Shown here piece by piece: positions 18,196 through 26,932 of a stretch of 64,000 nt of DNA. Position numbers and translations under genes: made by a program. This DNA is from Psychromonas marina (GTDB lineage: Bacteria > Pseudomonadota > Gammaproteobacteria > Enterobacterales > Psychromonadaceae): NCBI RefSeq assembly GCF_030161115.1, contig NZ_BSPQ01000001.1, positions 796,347-860,346 of the forward strand. Direction: 5' to 3'. Numbering within the stretch: position 1 is the stretch's first letter; each line of letters starts with the position of its first letter. Under the pieces are notes generated by a model. It was not told the DNA's origin and ran no database searches. It was given only the letters and a program-made list of their open reading frames with translations.

Positions 18196-20043
18196 ATGTT
18201 TACTCATCGCCACACACCTATCGCCCTTGCTCTATTGAGCTTATACAGTGCCACCACATTTGCTAACGATACTGTTGAAAGCAACGAGCGTATGGATGTG
18301 TTGATCGTCAAAGGCTATAGCGCACCAAGCGCGACTACGCAGAGCTATAGTGGTGATACCGTGATTAATATCGTACCAACAAACAACGATATTAATAAAT
18401 CATTGGATCAATTGATTGCTGAAAATTCACCAGGGTTTGTACACACAAATTCTGGTACATCAAAACATAACTCAAGTAACTATCATCGTGGCCTGTCTGA
18501 TGAATATACGCTTTACCTCTTAAATGGCGTCGCTTTTCCAAGCTCAACGCTTGGCAGTCAAAATATTCCTGATATTCCAATGGAGTCGATTGCTTTAATT
18601 GAAGTGATTCGTGGTGCTCAAGCTTCATTATATGGTTCTAACTCATTAACAGGCGTTATTAACATCGTCACAAAGACCGGTGAAACAACCGATGCAAAGT
18701 TTAATATAAGTGCAGGGTCAAACGATACGGGTCGTATTGGCGGTATGTATGCGGATAATTTTTCGGTAGGAAAAGGTAAAATCCAATTTATGACCTCATT
18801 AGATGTAGAAAAATCTGATGGGTACGATTTTATTGAAGCTTCAGATGATGATTTTGGTTATAACACTTACTCGATGAATAGTTACGCTGCTTATGTGACA
18901 GAGAGTAATCGCTTCTCTTTAGCTATTAATAATGCTCGTTCTAACGTGGATATTTATAGTACTTATTATTTTCCTGATTACACTTCAGTGTCAGGGCAAG
19001 TTGAGAACACACAAGAAACTTACCAAGTTACCGGGAAATATATACAACAATTAACTAAAAATATCACCTCTGAGCTTACTCTGTCACATGCAAATTTAGA
19101 TTTGGAAGCGGAGAATTTTAACTCTGCCGATATTAATAACTACAGTACAAACAGTGATTTAGCGCAGCTTCATATTAATACTGAATGGGAACGTTTAGCT
19201 GTTAATTTTGGCGGTGAATATACGCATTCAAAATATCAATCTAACGCAAATAGTGAAGATCGTGATCAAACGGCTTTCTACCTTGCTTTTAGTGGTGATG
19301 TAACTGACTACCTAAATATTTCGGGTGGTTTACGTAATGATAATTACTCTGACTTTGGTAATGCACTGACTTATTCTGCTGGAATTTCACTTTTTGATAC
19401 TGCAACCTTAAGTTACAAAACATCATTCTCAGCACCCTCTTATAACGATCTTTACTGGCCTGATGTAGGTAATCCAGATTTAGAATCAGAAGAAGGAGAG
19501 ATGTTAGAGCTATCATTGACTCATAATATTGAGACTAACAACGCTTATATTCCTTTAAAACTAAACCTATACACAGGCTCATTAGATAATAAAATAAATT
19601 GGGCACCTATTTCAGAAGGCTCTCCAATTTGGTCTCCATCTAATATTGATACTGTAGATATCAAAGGTATTGAAGCATACATGCAATATAATGCCTCAAA
19701 ATTTGTCTTTGATATTGCAGCATCATATTCACAAAGTATCGATAAAAGTACTGATGAACAGCTAGCTAACGTACCAGAGTGGTCTGGTTCATCAAGTATT
19801 CAATACAATGTGACTAACAGCGTTCAACCTAAACTTACTTACTCATACATTGGCGACCGTAGTTCTGGTTCAACTGATTTAGATGCAGTTCATCTACTAG
19901 GCTTTGCAATCAGTTATCAAGCCTTTGAACATGTTAACATTGGTTTCAATGTTGATAATATTACCGATAATGACAACCAGCTACACAAAGGTTATAACGC
20001 AGCGGGCAGAACTTACCTGTTCACCATTGGCGCGAACCTGTAA
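18196..20043 (+). CDS. btuB: TonB-dependent vitamin B12 receptor, BtuB-like
   Basis: 615 residues, an outer-membrane barrel for active cobalamin uptake. Signal peptide (about 1-22, ends TTFAN), TonB-box-like MDVLIVKG near residue 33, plug domain (about 50-165) with VIRGAQASLYGSNSLTGVIN, then a 22-strand-type barrel ending in aromatic FTIGANL. Length agrees with E. coli BtuB (614 including signal). I place the start at 18196, where AAGGA stands 6 bases before ATG; the frame is open further up to 18082 but that part lies in the riboswitch leader and is not signal-like. Substrate is inferred from the B12 riboswitch and the BtuFCD-like genes downstream. Confidence 0.9.
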   Translation: MFTHRHTPIALALLSLYSATTFANDTVESNERMDVLIVKGYSAPSATTQSYSGDTVINIVPTNNDINKSLDQLIAENSPGFVHTNSGTSKHNSSNYHRGLSDEYTLYLLNGVAFPSSTLGSQNIPDIPMESIALIEVIRGAQASLYGSNSLTGVINIVTKTGETTDAKFNISAGSNDTGRIGGMYADNFSVGKGKIQFMTSLDVEKSDGYDFIEASDDDFGYNTYSMNSYAAYVTESNRFSLAINNARSNVDIYSTYYFPDYTSVSGQVENTQETYQVTGKYIQQLTKNITSELTLSHANLDLEAENFNSADINNYSTNSDLAQLHINTEWERLAVNFGGEYTHSKYQSNANSEDRDQTAFYLAFSGDVTDYLNISGGLRNDNYSDFGNALTYSAGISLFDTATLSYKTSFSAPSYNDLYWPDVGNPDLESEEGEMLELSLTHNIETNNAYIPLKLNLYTGSLDNKINWAPISEGSPIWSPSNIDTVDIKGIEAYMQYNASKFVFDIAASYSQSIDKSTDEQLANVPEWSGSSSIQYNVTNSVQPKLTYSYIGDRSSGSTDLDAVHLLGFAISYQAFEHVNIGFNVDNITDNDNQLHKGYNAAGRTYLFTIGANL

Positions 20044-20112
20044 AAAATATTCCAGTGAATGATCAATTATTCACTCACTGGAAATGACTTATAAGCACTC
20101 TTAAAGGGCAAA

Positions 20113-21147
20113 ATGAACAATTTTAAACTAATCTTTTTTGCCCTTTTCTTATTACTGTTAGTTATTGTTATACAGTTTAAAAAAGATCTATTTGTTCTTT
20201 TTCAGGAAGGACAAGGTAATTTTACTACCCAAGTGACTGGCGAACAGTTTCCTAAAACACTCACCGATGTAACGGGTATTACCTATCAACTGCAGCAACC
20301 ACCGCAGCAGATTCTTTCGGCAACCCTCGCTACGGATCATATTTTATCTGACCTAATAAGCCCAGACCGCCTAGTCGCGGTAAGTAGCTACGCAGACTAT
20401 CCAAGCCTGTCTAATATCGTTGGTTTTTACGATGACAGTATTAGCCGTACTCAAGGTGAAATTGAATCGATGCTCGCGCTACAGCCGGATTTGGTATTTG
20501 TTGCCTCTTACAGTAATCCTGAAACTGTACGTTATCTATTACGCAGTGGTATCGCCATTGTTCGCCTTAGCGAGTTCAAAAGCTTTAATGACATTTTCAA
20601 TAATATCAACATTGTTGCGGCGGTCACCGATACTCAAAAACAAGCAGATAAGATAATAAAACAGGTTAAAACTCAAATAGCAGAGATCACCCTACAAGTT
20701 AAAGACAAACCTAAACCACGGGTTTTATATTACGATATGAACGGTTATAGCGTAGGCGGTGATTCCTTGATGGATGAAGCGATCACCCTTTCAGGGGGGA
20801 TTAATGTCGCAGATGGCGTTTTACCCGATGGTGAAAACAAAATCAGTGAAGAGGTGGCTATCTCACTGCAACCCGATGTGATTGTGATGAACCAGTGGGT
20901 GTTTAATCAAAATCAGGGCGAAGCTTCACCTGCGCAGATTTTAAAAGACAAAAAAGCATGGCAGAACGTGCCTGCGATTAAAAATAACCGTGTTTATGCC
21001 GTGCCGGGAACCTATCTGCGTAGTATTTCACAACACCGTATTAAGGGGGTTCAAGCGATTGCTAAACTATTACACCCCGATATTATTATTACAAAAAGCG
21101 TAATTTCGCAAGACTCAGCTTATAAAGAGAGCACCAATGTTCAATAA
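20113..21147 (+). CDS. ABC transporter substrate-binding protein, BtuF-like
   Basis: 344 residues. Class III periplasmic binding-protein fold: LSATLATDHILSDLI, then ALQPDLVFVASYSNPETV and the C-terminal lobe with LQPDVIVMNQWVF. Proteins of this family bind cobalamin, haem or siderophores and hand them to BtuCD/FecCD-type permeases. Here the riboswitch and receptor indicate cobalamin. The N-terminus has a strong hydrophobic helix (about 5-22) with no lipobox Cys, so it may be a membrane-anchored rather than free or lipid-linked form. It lies 69 bases after btuB, ribosome site AAAGGG, and overlaps the permease gene by 11 bases. Confidence 0.85.
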   Translation: MNNFKLIFFALFLLLLVIVIQFKKDLFVLFQEGQGNFTTQVTGEQFPKTLTDVTGITYQLQQPPQQILSATLATDHILSDLISPDRLVAVSSYADYPSLSNIVGFYDDSISRTQGEIESMLALQPDLVFVASYSNPETVRYLLRSGIAIVRLSEFKSFNDIFNNINIVAAVTDTQKQADKIIKQVKTQIAEITLQVKDKPKPRVLYYDMNGYSVGGDSLMDEAITLSGGINVADGVLPDGENKISEEVAISLQPDVIVMNQWVFNQNQGEASPAQILKDKKAWQNVPAIKNNRVYAVPGTYLRSISQHRIKGVQAIAKLLHPDIIITKSVISQDSAYKESTNVQ

Positions 21148-22180
21148 CAGCCGTTTTATTCCTCTTATTTTTATCGCATTAATGACACTATTTTTTGCAT
21201 TGGCGATTAGTGCCCTCTTAAAGGGCCCAACAGAAATCGCAGGTGCTCAAATTTGGGATATTCTAAAACAGGCTGTTTTTAATACCGATAATGCCAGTAT
21301 TATCGACTGGCAAAGTAATATCATTTTAGATATCCGCTTACCACGCATTATTATCGCGCTGTTTGCAGGTGCTAGTTTAGCGTTATGTGGCTTAGTCATG
21401 CAGGGTATGTTTCGTAATCCGCTTGCCTCCCCTTCTGTATTAGGGGTGTCATCTGGTGCTTCATTAGGCGCAGTAATCGCAATTTACTTAGGCGCGTCAC
21501 TCATCTCTGCATGGGCAATTCCATTGTTTGCTTTCATCGGCGCAGGCATATCACTGAGTATTGTTTATCGTATCGCTTCATCAAGGGGGCAAACCAGTGT
21601 CGCGACACTGCTACTCTCCGGTGTTGCCGTTAGCGCGTTAAACGTAGCTGCCGTTTCCCTATTATTGGCTATCTCATTAAGTAATTGGGATGTGGCACGC
21701 ATGATTATCTATTGGACCATGGGCGGCTTAGATGGCCGTACATGGGATCATGTTTATATTATTTTGCCGATTGTAGTGACGGGATTTATCGCCCTACTCT
21801 TTTATAGCAAACAACTCGACCTATTATTATTAGGTGAGCAACATGCATTATCCGTCGGTGTTGATGTACGCAGAACCAGACGCAATTTATTAGTTATCAG
21901 TACCGCAATGGTTGGCGCTTCGGTATCTGTAGTTGGTGGTATTGGTTTTATCGGCTTAGTGGTCCCACATATTTTACGTTTAATTTTAGGCCCATCACAT
22001 CGCTATCTACTGCCCGCCAGTTTACTTGGAGGGGGCATTGCACTATTGAGTGCCGATCTTTTTTTAACCACTTTCTTTAGCGATCAAGCTATTCCACTTG
22101 GCGTGGTCACAGCGGCACTTGGCGCACCTTTCTTTCTATTTTTATTAGTTAAACAACGCTTTGCTTCGGGGAATTTATAA
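21137..22180 (+). CDS. FecCD-family ABC permease, BtuC-like
   Basis: 347 residues with about ten hydrophobic segments. Family marks: DIRLPRIIIALFAGASLALCG near residue 70, MQGMFRNPLASPSVLGVSSGAS near 88, and the ATPase-coupling loop GGIGFIGLVVPHILRLILG near residue 272. A dimer of this protein forms the channel of a BtuCD-type importer. The ATG at 21137 lies within the end of the binding-protein gene, and its TAA overlaps the ATG of the ATPase gene (TAATG), so the three genes form one tightly coupled unit. Confidence 0.92.
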   Translation: MFNNSRFIPLIFIALMTLFFALAISALLKGPTEIAGAQIWDILKQAVFNTDNASIIDWQSNIILDIRLPRIIIALFAGASLALCGLVMQGMFRNPLASPSVLGVSSGASLGAVIAIYLGASLISAWAIPLFAFIGAGISLSIVYRIASSRGQTSVATLLLSGVAVSALNVAAVSLLLAISLSNWDVARMIIYWTMGGLDGRTWDHVYIILPIVVTGFIALLFYSKQLDLLLLGEQHALSVGVDVRRTRRNLLVISTAMVGASVSVVGGIGFIGLVVPHILRLILGPSHRYLLPASLLGGGIALLSADLFLTTFFSDQAIPLGVVTAALGAPFFLFLLVKQRFASGNL

Positions 22181-22977
22181 TGTCGGCACCACTCAGCTGT
22201 GAAAACTTAACTTTCTCTTTTGATAAAAAACCGATGTTTAACAACATTAATCTCACTTTCAAAGAGGGTGAATTTGTTGGCTTGATTGGCGCCAATGGTG
22301 CAGGTAAAAGCACCCTGTTACAGCTATTATTAGGGCTGCTTAAAGCCAAATCGGGTGAAGTATTACTGCACGGAGACAGCATAAGTAAACTCAAACGTCG
22401 AGAGATTGCCAAGCAACTCGCCTTTGTGCCGCAATCAATAGAGCTTCCCTATGCATTTACTGCGCAGCAGTTAGTTGCGATGGGTAGAAATCCCTACTTA
22501 GGTGCCTTTGAATTAGAAGGTGAAGCAGATAAAAAACTGATTGATAAAGCGATGCGACAAACTGATATTAGCCACTTACAACATCGCTTGGTCAATACGC
22601 TTTCAGGCGGCGAAAAACAGCGTGTGATTATCGCGCGCGCACTAGCACAACAATCCCCGACTATCTTACTTGATGAGCCAATAGCGAGTTTAGATATCTG
22701 CCACCAGCTAGAAACGATGCAATTGATTCAAACGTTAACAGAAGCGGGGAAAACAGCAATTACAGCCCTGCACGATCTTAATTTAGCAGCGCGCTACTGT
22801 GACCGGTTAATATTAATCGGCAAGCAAGAAAACGGTATGACGGGCATCATTAGCGATGGCACACCAGAACAAGTATTAACGGATGAAAATTTAAAAAAAC
22901 AGTTTTCCATTCAAGCTAAAATTGATCTGCAAAATGAAAAAGTAGTGCTATCTAACATTCTCCCAATAAGCAGTTAA
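22180..22977 (+). CDS. ABC transporter ATPase, BtuD-like
   Basis: 265 residues, standard importer ATPase. Walker A GANGAGKST (about 38-46), Q-loop in LAFVPQS, signature LSGGEKQRV (about 143), Walker B ILLDEPIASLD (about 165) and switch His in ALHDLNLA. Drives BtuC-like import of cobalamin from the periplasm. It overlaps the permease stop by one base. After its stop there are 142 bases before the next gene, without an obvious terminator, so readthrough into the following 195-residue and ExbB-like genes is possible. Confidence 0.93.
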   Translation: MSAPLSCENLTFSFDKKPMFNNINLTFKEGEFVGLIGANGAGKSTLLQLLLGLLKAKSGEVLLHGDSISKLKRREIAKQLAFVPQSIELPYAFTAQQLVAMGRNPYLGAFELEGEADKKLIDKAMRQTDISHLQHRLVNTLSGGEKQRVIIARALAQQSPTILLDEPIASLDICHQLETMQLIQTLTEAGKTAITALHDLNLAARYCDRLILIGKQENGMTGIISDGTPEQVLTDENLKKQFSIQAKIDLQNEKVVLSNILPISS

Positions 22978-23119
22978 GCAATAGGTCTATCTCTCTCTTT
23001 ATCAAAAAGACTACCGTCTTAAAAATAGCTAACAAGCTGATTTATTATGAAAAATGGTAAAACCTGTATTTTCTTCTATCATCAAACTCATCATTAATAA
23101 AATTGTAAAGGTAGTTTAA

Positions 23120-23707
23120 ATGGGACACAAAATAGCGATACTGATCCTCACTCTCTTTGCTGGTTCAGTCTTTGCTAGCATGGCACCAGAGAGCACACCT
23201 GAAAAACAGCCTTTAGTAGATATTAACGTAGGTATTGAACTTGGGAAACTTGAGCAATCCGCCCTTAATATTGAGGAGTCTATCCAACTTGCTTCACAAG
23301 CACTCCAAGAGATGGCGAAAGATCCTAATATCAGCGCAGAGCAGCAGGAAAAGATTATTGCCACCTTTGAGCGTATCGACCAATTATCAGAAAGCTTACA
23401 AACAACCATCAAACAGATTCCTGAGGTGATCAATCAATCAGCGCCCCCCATTACTATCGCCATTGACAACCTATTTTCTAATATTCAATTAACCGTAATT
23501 ATGGTGTTATTAAGCCTTCTGCTGATCATCATCGTTGCCTTAGTAGCTGTTTATTATTGGCTATTAAAACCAACAAGCTTAATGCTATTAAAAACCACCG
23601 CTAAGGTCGATAATATGGCGACGGCCTTACAAACCACCGCCAATATCGTAGAAAAAAGTACCGAACAACAACTACTTATTTTAAATGCCCTCCCAAAAAA
23701 GGAATAA
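23120..23707 (+). CDS. unrecognised exported protein with helical stalk and one membrane helix
   Basis: 195 residues: signal peptide (about 1-19, ending SVFAS), a helical region (about 40-110) rich in Gln, Glu and Leu that could form a coiled coil, one strong membrane helix (about 116-144), and a second short helical cytoplasmic segment (about 150-190). The predicted topology is periplasmic stalk, single helix, cytoplasmic tail. It lies between the B12 ABC genes and the ExbB-like/TonB pair on the same strand. It is not ExbD-like: ExbD has an N-terminal helix with a conserved Asp, absent here. It could assist the energising complex, but this is inference from position only. Ribosome site AAGGTAG upstream. 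Confidence 0.6.
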   Translation: MGHKIAILILTLFAGSVFASMAPESTPEKQPLVDINVGIELGKLEQSALNIEESIQLASQALQEMAKDPNISAEQQEKIIATFERIDQLSESLQTTIKQIPEVINQSAPPITIAIDNLFSNIQLTVIMVLLSLLLIIIVALVAVYYWLLKPTSLMLLKTTAKVDNMATALQTTANIVEKSTEQQLLILNALPKKE

Positions 23708-23812
23708 ATGAGCGAGGTTGTTAGCTAACAAGCAGTTCTAACATCCTTTTTTGCTTGGCTGTGCATTAAACGTTAAAATAACTATCACATTAATATTAAG
23801 GGATTTAATAAA

Positions 23813-24874
23813 ATGGCAGTGGAAGTCACCGTAATTAAAAGTACCGCTGTTGAGCTCGGTTTCTTTCAGCAATTTGCTGCTACCATGCCGGAGTGGTTTC
23901 AACAGGGGGGGATGGTGATGTGGCTATTACTCTTTACCTCTTTTTTAGTCACAATCGTTAGTCTCGAGCGTACCTTCTCATGGATTAGCTACCACCTAAA
24001 AAAAGAACATTTCGCCATCAATGACTGCTTTGCATCACTTAATAAAAATGACAAACAACAAGCGCTTATTTGTTGCCAAAGCCTCGATACGCCTGCACTT
24101 AATATGTTGCAACAGGGTATTAACTCTCTACCTTTCTCACCACAACAAAGAATACAATCCTATGCAAAACATCAAGTAAGCTTAATGTTGCAAGGGCAGG
24201 CACTATTACGAAGCGCTGTTTTTATTGCACTCTTACTGGGCTTTTTAGGCACCGTGTTAGGTTTAATTGATACATTGAACACACTAAACCAACAAGGTAA
24301 CAATGACTTAAGTACATTATTGGGGGCTATTGCTAATGCACTTATTGCTAGTGCATTAGGATTGAGTGTGGCTCTGTTCGCTTTTATCCCCTATAAAATA
24401 TTCCAAACTCAAGCAAATAAACTGAAGGATCACCTACAAAATATAAGTAGCGAATTTAGCTATATTTGCCAACAAAAATCCCTAATCACTAATCAAATAA
24501 GTGAGATTATGGCGCTGCAAGAACAACGTTTCTCAGCTAAAACGCAGACAACAGAAACCGTCGCAGAACAAAGTGAAATGCCTTATCACTATGAATTTAA
24601 AGAAGGTTCAGATGAAGTTAATGTTAGCTTACACAAAGATATGAAGGACCTGCATAAGACCTCTCAATCCTCTCTCATTGATATGTACAAAGATCAATTG
24701 CAGCAACCCAATAGAAAGAAGAAGAAGAAGAAAAAAAATGATGATGCTCCTTCCTCACTGTTTGAGACCCATCAAAATGCGGTAGATGAGGAGCAAGAGC
24801 TGTATGGTGTTGATGAGGTAAAGTTGCAAGAGCAGCAGGAAACCGCTCACCTAAAGAAAACTAAAAATCTGTAA
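23813..24874 (+). CDS. ExbB/TolQ/MotA-family proton channel subunit with long charged tail
   Basis: 353 residues, about 110 longer than E. coli ExbB. Three helices at about 35-52, 132-152 and 168-194, with GFLGTVLGLIDTLNTL and ANALIASALGLSVALFAF typical of the MotA/TolQ/ExbB fold. The tail (about 225-353) is hydrophilic, mixed-charge and contains a run of seven lysines near residue 301. ExbB forms the stator pentamer that uses the proton gradient to work TonB. A TonB-like gene follows 36 bases later, but no exbD lies between or nearby. The start at 23813 follows AAGGGATT. Confidence 0.85.
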   Translation: MAVEVTVIKSTAVELGFFQQFAATMPEWFQQGGMVMWLLLFTSFLVTIVSLERTFSWISYHLKKEHFAINDCFASLNKNDKQQALICCQSLDTPALNMLQQGINSLPFSPQQRIQSYAKHQVSLMLQGQALLRSAVFIALLLGFLGTVLGLIDTLNTLNQQGNNDLSTLLGAIANALIASALGLSVALFAFIPYKIFQTQANKLKDHLQNISSEFSYICQQKSLITNQISEIMALQEQRFSAKTQTTETVAEQSEMPYHYEFKEGSDEVNVSLHKDMKDLHKTSQSSLIDMYKDQLQQPNRKKKKKKKNDDAPSSLFETHQNAVDEEQELYGVDEVKLQEQQETAHLKKTKNL

Positions 24875-24910
24875 TGGAATTACACATAAGTACACAAGGT
24901 AAATAGACAA

Positions 24911-25864
24911 ATGATGCGTTATCTTCCCTTTATTATTATAAGTTTAATTTTATACACGCTGTTTTTTTATTATAACCAAGAGCCTGAATTGCTTTCTGTG
25001 AAAGAAGATCTCAGTGCACAAACAATCAAGCAAAAAGTGATTCCACTAGATTTAACAATAGCGGCTGAACTAGAGCAACAAGCGGTATTAGAAAAACAAC
25101 AATTAGCATCGATGCCAACAATTGCTTCGGTTGCAAAAGAGGTGCCAGTAATACCTAAGGTCATAACTGCTATTAGCTCAACGGCAGCACCAACAATTGA
25201 GAAAAGCAGCATAACAAGCACAGAAAAGAGCTTACCCGTTGTCGAAAGTCCAAAGAAAAACAGTGAAAAAACCAAGCACTTTCAAGCGTCCATTAAATCG
25301 ACTGCCGCAAGTGATGTCGCGCTAATTAAAGGGGAATTTTTTGAGCGTGATTTTCACTTAGATCTCCCGCCTCCGCCCACCAAGAAAAAAACCACAGCAG
25401 TCAAAAGTAGTGCAATTCAAAAGCCAGCGACCGCTAAAAAAACACAAGCAAAAAACACACCTGTTAGCAGTGTTTCACAGCAAAAGAGCAAAGCGAAAAC
25501 TAAGCAGGTTGCTAACGTGGAAACAGGGACAGAAAGTGAAAAACAAAAACGTGTTTTTAAGAAGCAGATAAAAGCTCAACAACCCTCCGCTTTGCCTGGC
25601 CTACAAGTGGCTATTGCGGTATCAGGTAATAAACCAACTTACCCTCAAGCTGCGAAGGCGAGTAATTTACAAGGAACGGTAAGCGCAAAATTTATCGTTA
25701 ATATGCAGGGAAAAACCAAAAACATGCAAATTGTTAATTCAAGTGGACATAAAATACTTGATGATGCTTTACTGGAATTTATTGCTAAAGAGCGGTTTAT
25801 GCCCGCTTTAAAAGGCATTGAAAAGGTGACTAGTGAGCAACAGTTCACCTTTAAATACCAATAA
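24911..25864 (+). CDS. TonB-family energy transducer
   Basis: 317 residues. N-terminal membrane helix (about 4-21), a long low-complexity periplasmic linker (about 25-230) rich in Lys, Thr, Ser and Ala, with only one short proline cluster (DLPPPPTKK) instead of the usual Pro-rich rod, then a TonB C-terminal domain (about 235-317) beginning KPTYPQAAKASNLQGT and ending in the FKY strand. TonB domains contact the TonB box of outer-membrane receptors and transmit force from ExbBD. Its position next to btuB suggests service to that receptor. Partner ExbB-like gene is upstream. Confidence 0.87.
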   Translation: MMRYLPFIIISLILYTLFFYYNQEPELLSVKEDLSAQTIKQKVIPLDLTIAAELEQQAVLEKQQLASMPTIASVAKEVPVIPKVITAISSTAAPTIEKSSITSTEKSLPVVESPKKNSEKTKHFQASIKSTAASDVALIKGEFFERDFHLDLPPPPTKKKTTAVKSSAIQKPATAKKTQAKNTPVSSVSQQKSKAKTKQVANVETGTESEKQKRVFKKQIKAQQPSALPGLQVAIAVSGNKPTYPQAAKASNLQGTVSAKFIVNMQGKTKNMQIVNSSGHKILDDALLEFIAKERFMPALKGIEKVTSEQQFTFKYQ

Positions 25865-25894
25865 CTCCTCTCAACGTTATCACATAGAGAGGAG
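25865..25894. terminator. convergent hairpin between tonB-like gene and gloA
   Basis: CTCCTCTC (25865-25872) pairs with GAGAGGAG (25887-25894); the loop is 14 bases and the T-tracts are poor, so strength is doubtful. Confidence 0.4.
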
Positions 25895-25906
25895 GTATTA
25901 AAAAGG

Positions 25907-26311
25907 CTAACCTAGCCCATTACCTGCATCTTTTTTATCAATCAGTTCAATCATATAACCATCAGGATCTTTAACAAAAGCGATCACTGTTGTGCCACCT
26001 TTAACAGGACCTGGTTCTCTGGTGATAACGCCACCCATCGCCTTTATCTTCTCGCAAGTTGCGTAGATATCATCGGTTTCAATGGCAATGTGTCCATAGC
26101 TATTGCCCATCTCATATTCAGAAGCCCCCCAATTATAGGTTAACTCTAAAACAGTCGTATCTACTTCATCACCATAACCCAAGAAAGCTAATGTATATTT
26201 GTATTCCTCATTCTCTGACTGGCGCAGTAATTTCATCTCTAAGATAGCAGTATAGAAATGGATCGATTTATCTAAATCACCAACACGTAACATCGTATGT
26301 AATAAGCGCAT
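25907..26311 (-). CDS. gloA: lactoylglutathione lyase (glyoxalase I)
   Basis: Converts the methylglyoxal-glutathione hemithioacetal to S-lactoylglutathione. 134 residues, close to E. coli GloA (135). The metal ligands of the nickel-type enzyme can be found: His5 (RLLHTMLRV), Glu in [10 protein letters not shown] (about 56), His in GHIAIETDD (about 74) and Glu in YMIELIDK (about 122). Start ATG at 26311. Convergent with the tonB-like gene; its promoter would lie in 26312-26360, next to a terminator of the following gene. The glutathione needed is supplied by gshA at 49631. Confidence 0.95.
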   Translation of the reverse strand: MRLLHTMLRVGDLDKSIHFYTAILEMKLLRQSENEEYKYTLAFLGYGDEVDTTVLELTYNWGASEYEMGNSYGHIAIETDDIYATCEKIKAMGGVITREPGPVKGGTTVIAFVKDPDGYMIELIDKKDAGNGLG

Positions 26312-26354
26312 AAAAACCTCATTTGATTGTATTAAGAGTTATAATTGAATGGGT

Positions 26355-26380
26355 ATAAAAAAAGGGCCATAGCCCTTTCA
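26355..26380 (-). terminator. hairpin terminator after the small outer-membrane protein gene
   Basis: AAAGGGC (26361-26367) pairs with GCCCTTT (26372-26378); on the minus strand a T-tract follows. Confidence 0.7.
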
Positions 26381-26388
26381 TTGTAAAT

Positions 26389-26799
26389 TTAAAATGCGTA
26401 ACGAATACCGACCGCAAAATCCAACTTAAATTTCAGATCATTTTTATCGAGGTCAAAATCCAATACTGGAGCAACTTGACCATATATATCCCACCTTTTT
26501 GCAAAGGGAAACGTTAAGCCCAATGGCAGACGAGCACCAATATTGTCTCGCCCACTCCAGTTATAATAACCACCAGCCCCTACATACCAATTAACCGGGA
26601 TATCCTCTCTAAAACTCCCCTGATTAAAAATGTAATCAGCACTTAAACCATCATTGCCGATAAAAGCATTGATGTTATCGAATTGCCCTGTAATACCAAA
26701 ACCTTGATCCACCGCCAAGCCAATTTTGTTAGCGGCTGCCGCTGATGTTGTCATACAAAAAAATACCACACACATCGAACTCGTTAATATTTTATTCAT
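26389..26799 (-). CDS. small outer-membrane beta-barrel protein
   Basis: 136 residues with a signal peptide ending ASAAAAN (about residue 23). The mature part alternates polar and hydrophobic residues in short strands (for example VNWYVGAGGYYNW, WDIYGQVAPVLDF, LKFKLDFAVGIRYAF) and ends in Phe, the C-terminal signal of outer-membrane barrels. The predicted eight strands and the small size resemble the OmpX-like BAPKO_0422 group, though I am not sure of that match. Role unknown. Single gene with its own terminator; promoter likely in 26800-26930, shared with the divergent Omp85-type gene. Confidence 0.7.
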   Translation of the reverse strand: MNKILTSSMCVVFFCMTTSAAAANKIGLAVDQGFGITGQFDNINAFIGNDGLSADYIFNQGSFREDIPVNWYVGAGGYYNWSGRDNIGARLPLGLTFPFAKRWDIYGQVAPVLDFDLDKNDLKFKLDFAVGIRYAF

Positions 26800-26932
26800 C
26801 TCATTCCTTGGTTGTTTGTCCGTTATTCACTCAACAAAGTCTATCTTCTTAACATTTAAGACTCAACTCATTTCCCCTATTAATGCGCTAGTATATACTT
26901 AAAATACGTTAACTCATTCAGCTAATAACCCT

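Noticed and set aside
23120..23707. ExbD for the ExbB/TonB pair
   Set aside because: Cleavable signal and a helix in the C-terminal half; ExbD has an N-terminal helix with a conserved Asp.
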